NCBI GenBank assembly: GCA_002384725.1 | Contig: DGBF01000069.1 | Coordinates: 13,674 to 21,808 of the forward strand | Direction of reading: 5' to 3' | DNA: 8,135 bases | Origin: Flavobacteriales bacterium UBA4011 | Lineage (GTDB): Bacteria; Bacteroidota; Bacteroidia; Flavobacteriales_D; Crocinitomicaceae | Shown: positions 1 to 6,454 of the stretch, piece by piece | How the letters are laid out: each line of letters starts with the position of its first letter | Position numbering within the stretch: the stretch's first letter is position 1 | Translations under genes and position numbers: made by a program | The notes under the pieces: model-generated | What the model saw: the letters and a program-made list of their open reading frames with translations, nothing else | The model's database searches: none | Told to the model about the DNA's origin: nothing

Positions 1-344
1 CTTTCCTTTTCGGTATGCGCCGCCATTTCTTCAGCCGTTGGCGCCTTCTCTTCTGGCAGAACGATTCCATATTTATCGGCTAACCAGCGCAATGCTTCAG
101 GATAGGTATAATGTTCCTTCTCCATCAAAAAAGAAACAACCGTACCGCCTTTTCCAGTCGAGAAGCATTTAAATATTTGTTTGCTTGGTGAAACAGAAAA
201 AGAAGGTGTTTTTTCATCCGTGAAAGGACTCAAGCCCATGTAGCTGGACCCTTTTTTCTTCAAGATCATAAATTCCCCAATCACCTCCTCAATACGAGCA
301 GTTTGCATTATTTCATCAACGATATGAGGGGGAATCATTGCCAT
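1..344 (-). CDS. dnaG: DNA primase DnaG, N-terminal part (gene runs off the window start)
   Basis: DnaG makes the short RNA primers for lagging-strand synthesis at the replication fork. Only the first 114 residues are here: the N-terminal CHC2-type zinc-binding domain and the start of the linker to the catalytic TOPRIM region. The fold signature is clear (residues 37-53, GLSPFTDEKTPSFSVSP, then KCFSTGKGG at 59-67 and the SFLMEKE / YPEALRWLADKYGI segment at 71-94). The usual ligands C-x2-H...C-x2-C are here S39, T42, C60 and T63, so only one of four remains. From memory, flavobacterial primases commonly lack these cysteines, so this is probably a lineage trait and not damage. The ATG at 342-344 follows the TAA of the lipoprotein gene with no gap. 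A GAAGG at 352-356, seven bases upstream, could serve as a ribosome site and favours this ATG over the one two codons later. The function call is firm; the rest of the protein is unseen. Confidence 0.93.
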   Translation of the reverse strand, partial: MAMIPPHIVDEIMQTARIEEVIGEFMILKKKGSSYMGLSPFTDEKTPSFSVSPSKQIFKCFSTGKGGTVVSFLMEKEHYTYPEALRWLADKYGIVLPEEKAPTAEEMAAHTEKE

Positions 345-755
345 TTAGTAACCTTCAGGTAATCCGTAATCTTTTTCTACTATTGTTCCGTCTTCCGCAT
401 ACGTTTTCCAAACACCGATCATGGTGTCGGCCCAATATTCTCCCATATATCTAGGTCGAGCATCGGGATAAGAATTATACGAGTGTCCTTGTCGTTTTCC
501 ATGTTCATAAATCGTGAAACCCAATTCTCTCCCATTCGGGCCGTATAATTCCCAACGACCGTTTCGTTTGTTTTCACTGTCGACAGGTCCGGTTATTTTT
601 ACTTGTTTTTTTCCAGGATAGTATTCAAAATATACTCCACCGACAGTTTCGATTAAGGTTTCTTGCTCAGGGGCATCTTTTTTCAACTCGGATTCATCAT
701 CCGAACAGGAAGCCAATAAAATGCCAATTGAAAGAATAAAAAACAATTTTTTCAT
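345..755 (-). CDS. Small MORN-repeat (YwqK-like) lipoprotein, probably surface-exposed
   Basis: A 136-residue lipoprotein of unknown function. Residues 1-17 form a lipoprotein signal peptide with lipobox L14-A15-S16-C17. The mature protein begins C-S-D-D-E-S, which resembles the acidic lipoprotein export signal known from Flavobacterium and Bacteroides, so I infer an outer-membrane, outward-facing anchor. From about residue 65 the protein has MORN-like repeats: NGRWELYGPNGRELG (65-79), then EHGKRQGHSYNSYP (84-97), then MGEYWADTMIGVWKTYAEDG (104-123). This is the pattern of the proteins often labelled YwqK-family antitoxin or 'MORN repeat variant' in Bacteroidota. The antitoxin label is not supported here, since no toxin gene sits beside it. 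It starts 5 nt after the prenyl synthase stop and ends directly against the dnaG start, so it is probably cotranscribed with both. No good ribosome site is visible. Family placement is fairly sure; the role is unknown. Confidence 0.85.
   Translation of the reverse strand: MKKLFFILSIGILLASCSDDESELKKDAPEQETLIETVGGVYFEYYPGKKQVKITGPVDSENKRNGRWELYGPNGRELGFTIYEHGKRQGHSYNSYPDARPRYMGEYWADTMIGVWKTYAEDGTIVEKDYGLPEGY
352..356 (-). promoter_or_regulatory. Possible ribosome binding site for dnaG inside the lipoprotein gene
   Basis: On the minus strand GAAGG lies within the last codons of the lipoprotein gene, seven bases before the dnaG ATG at 342-344. The spacing is good for pairing with 16S rRNA, and the stop codon of the upstream gene touches the start, so ribosomes could also restart directly. 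Genes in Bacteroidota rely little on such sites, so this may be chance; it does favour the first of the two nearby in-frame ATG codons. Confidence 0.35.
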
Positions 756-760
756 ATGCT

Positions 761-1732
761 CTAAGATAATCTATTGGTTGTATATTCTACTAATCCGATT
801 AAAGATTCTTTGGCCGGAGAGGTGGGGATGGCTTCAATCAATTTCAAAGCCCGATCTTTATAGTCGATCATTACTTTGTGGGCATATTGAATACCTCCTC
901 CGTCGATGACCAATTTGATAGCGCGTTTAACAGTTTTAGAATCTTCGTTTTGGTTTTTAACGATGTTGATCAACTCTTTTTTAGTCGCGGGGTCGCAATT
1001 GTTTAAAGTATAAATCAAGGGCAATGTCATTTTTCGTTCACGGATATCATTGCCGGTTGGTTTGCCAATGTTTTTTTGGTCGCCGTAATCGAAAATATCA
1101 TCTTTAATTTGAAAGGCTATTCCAATTAACTCACCGAAATCGTGCATTTTTTCTTGTAATTCAGGACGACCAACGCTCAAGGCAGCTGCATCGCAAACAC
1201 AAGCAATTAAAGAAGCTGTTTTTTGACGAATAACCTCAAAATAAACTTCTTCATCAATGTCCAGACGACGAGCTTTTTCGATTTGAAGCAACTCGCCTTC
1301 ACTCATTTCTTTAACAGCGCGAGCAACGACTTGAAGCACATCCACATTGTCTTTTTCAATTGAAAGCAACAAGACTTTGGAAAGGAAATAGTCACCAACT
1401 AATACGGCAATTTTGTTCTTCCAAAGTGCATTGATCGAAAAATGACCGCGTCGTTCGTTAGCATCATCGACCACATCATCGTGCACCAAAGTAGCTGTGT
1501 GTAAAATCTCAAAAAGAGAAGCGGCTTCGTAGGTTTTGTCGGTTACTTCACCCAGCATTTTCGCGGTTAGAAATAGGAACATAGGTCGAATTTGTTTCCC
1601 TTTTCGCTTGACGATGTAATGTGTGATTTTATCCAAAAGAGCCGCTTTCGACACTAAATTTGCGGCAAAACGAATCTCAAATTCTTTTAATTCTTCCTGT
1701 ATAGGATTCGTAATTTCTTCGACGGACATCAT
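761..1732 (-). CDS. ispB: Long-chain all-trans polyprenyl diphosphate synthase
   Basis: This enzyme adds isopentenyl diphosphate units to an allylic starter in the cytoplasm, making the side chain of menaquinone. The 323-residue length is normal for the family. Visible motifs are GKQIRP (45-50), the first aspartate-rich motif D85-D-V-V-D89 (in LVHDDVVDDANERRG), K171-T172, the second motif D211-D-I-F-D215 (in FQIKDDIFDYG), and GKPTGNDIRERK (223-234). Five residues before the first motif is a small residue, A80 in HTATLVHDD, rather than the bulky aromatic seen in farnesyl or geranylgeranyl synthases. This points to a long product. Exact chain length cannot be read; C30-C35 would fit the MK-6/MK-7 quinones usual in this phylum. 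Two ATG codons stand in tandem at 1727-1732 and either could be used. It seems to head its own transcription unit, with a promoter-like element immediately upstream and the MORN lipoprotein and dnaG behind it. The symbol ispB is given by function; an ordinary geranylgeranyl-type synthase is less likely. Confidence 0.93.
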   Translation of the reverse strand: MMSVEEITNPIQEELKEFEIRFAANLVSKAALLDKITHYIVKRKGKQIRPMFLFLTAKMLGEVTDKTYEAASLFEILHTATLVHDDVVDDANERRGHFSINALWKNKIAVLVGDYFLSKVLLLSIEKDNVDVLQVVARAVKEMSEGELLQIEKARRLDIDEEVYFEVIRQKTASLIACVCDAAALSVGRPELQEKMHDFGELIGIAFQIKDDIFDYGDQKNIGKPTGNDIRERKMTLPLIYTLNNCDPATKKELINIVKNQNEDSKTVKRAIKLVIDGGGIQYAHKVMIDYKDRALKLIEAIPTSPAKESLIGLVEYTTNRLS

Positions 1733-1737
1733 TGGTG

Positions 1738-1745
1738 CAAATATA
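1738..1745 (-). promoter_or_regulatory. Bacteroidota-type -7 element (TATATTTG) before the prenyl synthase
   Basis: On the minus strand the bases read TATATTTG, a full match to the Bacteroidota -7 consensus TAnnTTTG. Only five bases separate it from the first ATG (1730-1732). If it is used, transcription would begin at or within a few bases of the start codon, giving a leaderless or nearly leaderless mRNA. No TTTG (-33) is found at the usual 19-21 base spacing; a perfect palindrome covers that place instead. Its position in the only sizeable intergenic gap supports it, but the motif is short and A/T-rich. Confidence 0.55.
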
Positions 1746-1763
1746 ACAAGATTGTAGCCTTCT

Positions 1764-1775
1764 AAGTAGCTACTT
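1764..1775. promoter_or_regulatory. Perfect 12-bp palindrome, candidate operator
   Basis: AAGTAGCTACTT is a perfect inverted repeat with no spacer, which does not extend further (1763 and 1776 are both T). It lies 18 bases upstream of the -7 element at 1738-1745, where a -33 element would otherwise sit, so a dimeric regulator bound here could control the prenyl synthase promoter. It has no loop and no following T tract in either direction, so it is not a normal intrinsic terminator. A chance palindrome of this size in A/T-rich DNA is possible, and no regulator gene is nearby. Confidence 0.3.
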
Positions 1776-1840
1776 TAAAGAATGTTTGTTAAGAATATAC
1801 GGGTCAAAATCAATACCCTAAAATAAAAAGTAAAAGGAGA

Positions 1841-3364
1841 CTATTCTACTATTATCAGTGACATTTTACGTCTTCTTTCGGATAACAAATACGTTTTCCC
1901 ATCCAATAATTGCGAGCTTTTCGTTGGTGTAATGTTTTTGAATCTGCTCGATGAAGTAATTACTTTAGTTGTTTGCACTCCACTTTGGGTGATTTGAACG
2001 GATCTCAGAAATGTTTTTCGTCCTGCTGCGGCAACCCTAGATTCTGAAATACTCTTTTCTATATTTTTCGGATTATCGTTAAATAGAATTACGATATTAT
2101 TCGCATTGGATTTGGCTGCTGAAAAAGAAGAGTACTCCCCATCGTCGTTCACAGAAGTTTGTCTTTTAGTGATGACACCAGATTTCCCCCACTGGCCATA
2201 TTGGTCGAATTTGAAATGAAGAATATTGCCATAAATGAACGTTTCCGTATAATTATTCCCGTCTATTTCTCGATTATTTGCCACATCCCATTCCTTTTGA
2301 AATTCTTCCGTCAAAAGCATAAATTCTCCATCATCAAATAGTAAAACGGAATGCAATTGCAGTTCAAATCTATTTTTTTTCGATTTCCGTTTCTGTGAAT
2401 TAACAAGCATTTTTAAATCATCTTCAGTGAAGTCATGCAGGCAGTTTGATTTTAAACGAAAGTTTTCGTCTAGAAAAAGGTTAAAAATACCTTGTGGTTC
2501 AAAGGACTTTGTTTTTGAATAAGTGCCGCAAACAAGGATAGAACTATCCGTTGTTTTGATTTTCATTTCAATAATAAAACGCTCATTTAAATCTAGTTCA
2601 ATTTCTTGCAATTGGTCTTTGTCGTACTTGTATTGAAACAAGAAATAGGTGTTTTGCTTTAAGTTGGAAATTTGTAAATCGGGCTGATACAAATCGACTA
2701 TATTTTGTCCAGTAAAAGTGATTCTATTTTCACCATCAAAATTGAAATCAGTTAGTGCAAATTGTTTCGTTTTATCTCGAAATTCAACTGTTCTTGTCCA
2801 TTTTAAAACTAGATTATGATCATAGCATTCAATGATGAGGATTTGTTTTTTCGATTCAGATTGCGGAATGTTTTGGGCTAGAATAAACGAAGTTTCTGTC
2901 TTGTCAGTGATTATCTTGAACTCAGATTCGTTTGTATAACCATGACTTTGGAGGTTAATCTGCAAGCTTTGTGATACATTGCCGAATTTATCCACCTTCT
3001 GAATGGTGACAGCTGCGCTTTCTGTTTTAGGGTTCATTGTAGAAACCGTATAAAAAGATTCGCGTAAAGAGAAGACTTCTTTCAATTCAGACTTTTGATC
3101 TTTTCCATCCATGGAGGTCAAAAGCACAGACTCCTTGAAAAGTCCAGATTTCTTGTCGAAAACATTGGTATAGAGCGCTTGTTTGCCTAAAAAATGGTTG
3201 TTGTGAAAATCAATTGAGAATACATTAGACGAATCAGAAAAGAGGAAACCTTGATGACTTGCCGAGTTCTTTCGTTTCACCCAATCGCCTTGTGTGTGTG
3301 AAACTTGAGCAAATGTATATGAGTAAAAAACGAGAAATGAAAGAAGGAGGATTGTTTTGCCCAT
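1841..3364 (-). CDS. Secreted protein of unknown function, probable beta-propeller
   Basis: I do not recognise a named family. The 507-residue product starts with a Sec signal peptide (basic MGK, hydrophobic core 4-17, likely cut after A19 in YTFA-QV). There is no lipobox, and the C-terminus ends straight after a last strand (LIIVE) with no obvious type IX sorting domain, so I infer a soluble periplasmic or secreted protein. About seven times a hydrophobic strand is followed by a longer strand and a D-x-x-G turn, for example ILAQN...LIIECYDHNLVLKW (161-189), ILVCGTYSK (276-284), FMLLTEEF...ILHFKFDQYGQWG (348-393) and IVILFNDNPKN (424-434). This spacing suits a six- or seven-bladed propeller. 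The stretch KRQTSVNDDGEYSSF plus the lysine-rich linker at 325-331 resembles a common, uncharacterised family of Bacteroidota secreted proteins that I know only as 'hypothetical'. It starts 18 nt after lpxH and probably ends the upstream operon. No catalytic motif is visible. Confidence 0.8.
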   Translation of the reverse strand: MGKTILLLSFLVFYSYTFAQVSHTQGDWVKRKNSASHQGFLFSDSSNVFSIDFHNNHFLGKQALYTNVFDKKSGLFKESVLLTSMDGKDQKSELKEVFSLRESFYTVSTMNPKTESAAVTIQKVDKFGNVSQSLQINLQSHGYTNESEFKIITDKTETSFILAQNIPQSESKKQILIIECYDHNLVLKWTRTVEFRDKTKQFALTDFNFDGENRITFTGQNIVDLYQPDLQISNLKQNTYFLFQYKYDKDQLQEIELDLNERFIIEMKIKTTDSSILVCGTYSKTKSFEPQGIFNLFLDENFRLKSNCLHDFTEDDLKMLVNSQKRKSKKNRFELQLHSVLLFDDGEFMLLTEEFQKEWDVANNREIDGNNYTETFIYGNILHFKFDQYGQWGKSGVITKRQTSVNDDGEYSSFSAAKSNANNIVILFNDNPKNIEKSISESRVAAAGRKTFLRSVQITQSGVQTTKVITSSSRFKNITPTKSSQLLDGKTYLLSERRRKMSLIIVE

Positions 3365-3382
3365 TTCTAAAGTTATTGAATA

Positions 3383-4144
3383 TTATAGGCTTTCGAATTT
3401 CTTTAATTCCAATTTTTCACCATCAAATTCGGCATAGGTATGATAGTTCATCCATTCACCCAAATTGATGTATTTCGAATTTTCTCCAACGATGATATCA
3501 ATCGGGTAGTGTCGGTGACCGAAAACGAAATAATCGAAATGTTCTTTTTCTAAAGTTTCTCTACAAAATATAGCGAGCCATTCTTTATCGTCGCCGAGGT
3601 ATTTTTCATCATCCACAGAGGTGTGAAGACGACTTTTCTTCGACGATGTATTGGCCAACCAAAATGAAAAATTGGGGTGAAGTCGGGCGAAACACCACTG
3701 ACAAAATTTGTTGGCAAAAACTTTTTTCAAGAACTTGTAGCCTTTGTCGCCAGGGCCCAATCCATCGCCGTGACCAATAAAAAATTTCTTACTGTTGTAT
3801 TCGCGAACAATTGGCTCTCGATACAATTGAATTCCAATTTCTTTGGGCAGGTAATCGAACATCCACATATCGTGGTTACCAGTGAAAACATGCACTGGAA
3901 TTCCAGCATCCGTCAATTCGGCGATTTTGCCTTGTAGTCGAATAAATCCTTTGGGGATGGTAAATTTATGTTCGAACCAAAAGTCGAAAAGATCACCAAC
4001 GAGATAGATTTCTTGGGCAGAATCTTGAATAGAATTAAGCCAGCGAACAATCTTGTCTTCGCGTTCTCGACTCTTTTCATGAGACGGAGCCCCAAGATGA
4101 AAGTCGGATGCGAAATATATTTTCTTTCCAGCTTCTAAAATCAT
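3383..4144 (-). CDS. lpxH: UDP-2,3-diacylglucosamine diphosphatase LpxH
   Basis: LpxH cleaves the diphosphate of UDP-2,3-diacylglucosamine to give lipid X and UMP, a middle step of lipid A synthesis on the cytoplasmic face of the inner membrane. The 253-residue length is close to the usual 240-250. The calcineurin-like metallophosphatase motifs are complete and in order: ASDFHLG (D14, H16), LVGDLFDFW (D51, D54), TGNHDMW (N90, H91, D92), GHGDG (H125) and FGHRHYP (H210, H212), which supply the two-metal site. Residues about 137-170 (KFLKKVFANKFCQWCFARL and following) fit the helical cap that clamps the acyl chains. The start ATG (4142-4144) overlaps the stop of the upstream redoxin gene as ATGA, implying translational coupling. 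A general phosphoesterase is the only alternative, and the cap sequence argues against that. Confidence 0.93.
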   Translation of the reverse strand: MILEAGKKIYFASDFHLGAPSHEKSREREDKIVRWLNSIQDSAQEIYLVGDLFDFWFEHKFTIPKGFIRLQGKIAELTDAGIPVHVFTGNHDMWMFDYLPKEIGIQLYREPIVREYNSKKFFIGHGDGLGPGDKGYKFLKKVFANKFCQWCFARLHPNFSFWLANTSSKKSRLHTSVDDEKYLGDDKEWLAIFCRETLEKEHFDYFVFGHRHYPIDIIVGENSKYINLGEWMNYHTYAEFDGEKLELKKFESL

Positions 4145-5259
4145 TCAGCAAATATACGCTTCAATTCTTGCTCTAGCTCCGCGCCGCGTAATTTCGTTTG
4201 GATAATTTTTCCTTCTCGGTCAATTAAAACTGTAAAAGGAATGCCTCTGACTTGGTATTTTTGAGCTGCTGCACAAGACCAACCTTGTAAATCACTGACA
4301 TGATTCGGCCAAACCAAACCGTCTTTTTGAATCGCTTTTTCCCATGGGTCTTTCGTCTTGTCTAATGAAACAGACATAATTGTAAAACCTTTGTCCTTGT
4401 ATTCATTATACAATTTTACGACTGCAGGGTTCTCTCTGCGACAGGGTCCACACCAAGATGCCCAGAAGTCCAAAAGAACGACTTGTCCTCTAAGATCTGA
4501 TAACTTCATTTTTGTCTTTCCATCCAACATTAGCTCCTCAAAATCAGGTGCTTCTTTTCCAGGAGAAAGGAAATCCATTGCTTCCTTTTGTGCTTTTTGC
4601 GCCAAATAATTATCGTAGTTACTTTTTATTGAAGGTGAGCCAGGAAGACTTTTTTCAATCATCAGCGCTACAGACTCATAATATTGCCACTCAGTATTGA
4701 CATCATATGTGGTCATTGCTGGCAAAAGTGCGGGAGAGTTTCTGTTTTGTGCTACGAAGATTTCTCGGTTACTAATAAAGTCTGAGTGAGCACCTTGCAA
4801 ATCTTTGCTAATTAATTCTCTATTTTGAGGTTCAGTTTGCAAGCGTTGTTCTAATTCTGCTCGTTTCTGATTGTACTCTAACATTTGAGTAATAAATACT
4901 TTCATGTTTTTGGATTCATCCGAACCAACGATGTTGCAAAAGGTATTCAAGTTTGCTCCATCACCATATATTTTAATATCCGACTCTTCTCTTAATATTA
5001 TATTGATTCGGTCTTCACCAATCAAAATCACATAAAAGTCTGGGTAAGGTACTTTTGTGCTGATTGAAAAATCTCCTTTTTCAGTCATCGGAACCTTTGC
5101 GATATTGGAGAATCTGTTGCCCACGAATTGCGTAAGTGTAACAGAATCAACTTTCGTATTAAAAATGTTCCCCGAAATTTTTATTGGAATTGGTTCTTGC
5201 GCGAATGTTAAACTCGCCATTAAAATTCCGATACTTGCAATAATATATTTTTTCATCAT
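4141..5259 (-). CDS. Periplasmic TlpA/ResA-like thioredoxin with N-terminal DUF4369-like domain
   Basis: A 372-residue thiol-disulfide oxidoreductase of the periplasm. The signal peptide (MMKKYIIASIGILMASLTFA, cut after A20) has no lipobox, so the protein is soluble after cleavage. Residues about 24-115 are beta-rich and end in a GSDES segment, as in the DUF4369 domain often fused to Bacteroidota redoxins. A charged, probably helical region (120-230) follows. The thioredoxin-like domain starts near 234 (PGKEAPDF) and carries FWASWCGPC (active cysteines C270 and C273) and the cis-proline loop GIP (P341). The domain resembles ResA/TlpA proteins that reduce apocytochromes or other exported thiols, but the substrate cannot be read. 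Two extra cysteines, C108 and C329, are outside the CxxC; C329 lies in the redoxin domain and is absent from the paralogue encoded just upstream. It starts 7 nt after that paralogue, with tandem ATGs at 5254-5259, and overlaps lpxH by 4 nt. Confidence 0.9.
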   Translation of the reverse strand: MMKKYIIASIGILMASLTFAQEPIPIKISGNIFNTKVDSVTLTQFVGNRFSNIAKVPMTEKGDFSISTKVPYPDFYVILIGEDRINIILREESDIKIYGDGANLNTFCNIVGSDESKNMKVFITQMLEYNQKRAELEQRLQTEPQNRELISKDLQGAHSDFISNREIFVAQNRNSPALLPAMTTYDVNTEWQYYESVALMIEKSLPGSPSIKSNYDNYLAQKAQKEAMDFLSPGKEAPDFEELMLDGKTKMKLSDLRGQVVLLDFWASWCGPCRRENPAVVKLYNEYKDKGFTIMSVSLDKTKDPWEKAIQKDGLVWPNHVSDLQGWSCAAAQKYQVRGIPFTVLIDREGKIIQTKLRGAELEQELKRIFAE

Positions 5260-5266
5260 ATTGTTT

Positions 5267-6454
5267 TTAAAGAAGTTCTGTCAATTTTTGTTCCAAACTT
5301 TCTCCTCTTAGTTTTGTGGCAATGATTTTTCCTGTTTTATCTAAAAGAACGGTGTGTGGAATACTGTTGAAATTATAAGTGTTGATCACTGAAGTTTCCC
5401 ATCCATTTAGTTCACTTACATGATTTGGCCAAATCAAACCATCAGCTAAAATGGCTTGTTTCCAAGCAGAAGCGTCTTTATCTAGAGAAACACTCAGGAT
5501 CGTAAAGTCTTTATTTTTGTACTTGTTATAAAGTTTCACCACCGTTGGATTCTCTCTACGGCAAGGTCCACACCAGGCAGCCCAGAAATCAATGAGCACG
5601 TATTTCCCTCTAAAATCACTAAGGTTGATTACTTTCCCTTCAGGATTTTTCATGGAAATTTCAGGTGCCATCTGGGAAGAAACGATAGAAGCATCCTTGT
5701 CAGTGCCATTCACGTGCGCAGTGTATGCACTTTCGATCTGGAAAACCTGATTTTCTAAAGTTTTCACAATTGGAGAATCCGTAAATCGTTTGGTGTATGC
5801 TTGATAAACTTTCTTCAATACATCCAAGTTTTTTGGATCCCAATCGTCAAATGAACCTTTTGGAGTAAGAGCTCTGCTGAAAATAATGTTCACTGGATTG
5901 GAGGGCATTTTTATCATTTGAGCAATGGCGAATTCATTCAGAGGGACTAACATTTTATCATAAGCAGCACGAAGTTCTTCTTCCGATGCACCATCGGTCT
6001 GTAGCTCGGCAAATTCCGTGTCCTGACTTGCCAATTTGTTTGCCATTTGCATATACCGCGTTAGTGGTTCGGCCCATTCTGTTCCAGAATACTTAGGACT
6101 AACAGCATAGGAGTTGATGTCTGTGTTGATTTTCACATGATCTTTCGGCATCAAAGTCATCGGGATGATTTTGTCATCGCCGTCACCGAGTCTCAACTGA
6201 TAAATTCCCATATCCGGAATGTTGCCCTTTATTTCAAAAGAACCTTCAGTATTTGTTTCACCTGAAGCAACGTCAATTATACCATTTTGACTTGCGGCTT
6301 CAACGTAAACGTTCAAATTTTTTGCCCCCGTTATCTTTCCAGAAATCGTAAAATTGTTTTCTAGTTTTTTCGAATCTGTTTCCTCTTCATTGCAAGCAGA
6401 TAAGAAAGGTAAGAGAAAGAAGGGTAGGTATTTGAGTTTATTTTTCAAGTTCAT
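5267..6454 (-). CDS. TlpA/ResA-like thioredoxin lipoprotein
   Basis: A 395-residue redoxin of the same architecture as the next gene downstream, but membrane-anchored. The signal peptide ends in lipobox L18-S19-A20-C21, and the mature protein begins C-N-E-E-E-T-D, an acidic start that may also act as an export signal to the cell surface. Residues about 34-125 form a beta-rich DUF4369-like domain (TISGKITGAKNLNVYVEAAS, GSFEIKGNIP). A helical middle region (128-245) precedes the thioredoxin domain, which holds FWAAWCGPC (C295, C298) and the cis-proline loop SIP (P366). The last 114 residues match the paralogue at about 71 positions in my hand alignment, roughly 62 per cent, while the N-terminal halves are far more divergent. 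The start ATG lies inside the end of gatB, a 17-nt overlap in another frame. In-frame upstream codons belong to the overlap zone, and the lipoprotein signal confirms this start. Specific substrates are unknown. Confidence 0.9.
   Translation of the reverse strand: MNLKNKLKYLPFFLLPFLSACNEEETDSKKLENNFTISGKITGAKNLNVYVEAASQNGIIDVASGETNTEGSFEIKGNIPDMGIYQLRLGDGDDKIIPMTLMPKDHVKINTDINSYAVSPKYSGTEWAEPLTRYMQMANKLASQDTEFAELQTDGASEEELRAAYDKMLVPLNEFAIAQMIKMPSNPVNIIFSRALTPKGSFDDWDPKNLDVLKKVYQAYTKRFTDSPIVKTLENQVFQIESAYTAHVNGTDKDASIVSSQMAPEISMKNPEGKVINLSDFRGKYVLIDFWAAWCGPCRRENPTVVKLYNKYKNKDFTILSVSLDKDASAWKQAILADGLIWPNHVSELNGWETSVINTYNFNSIPHTVLLDKTGKIIATKLRGESLEQKLTELL

Noticed and set aside
1801..1818. Possible terminator hairpin after the propeller gene (GGGT...ACCC)
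   Set aside because: The stem is only four base pairs around a ten-base A/T-rich loop and has no uninterrupted T tract after it on the minus strand, so it is too weak to call an intrinsic terminator.
3368..3375. TAACTTTA on the minus strand, near the TAnnTTTG -7 consensus, before the propeller gene
   Set aside because: It has one mismatch at the conserved G and lies three bases from the ATG, and the 18-nt gap after lpxH fits read-through from the operon better.
3677..3937. An 86-codon open frame on the plus strand
   Set aside because: It is antisense to lpxH across its metal-binding motifs, and shows no family resemblance or start signal of its own.
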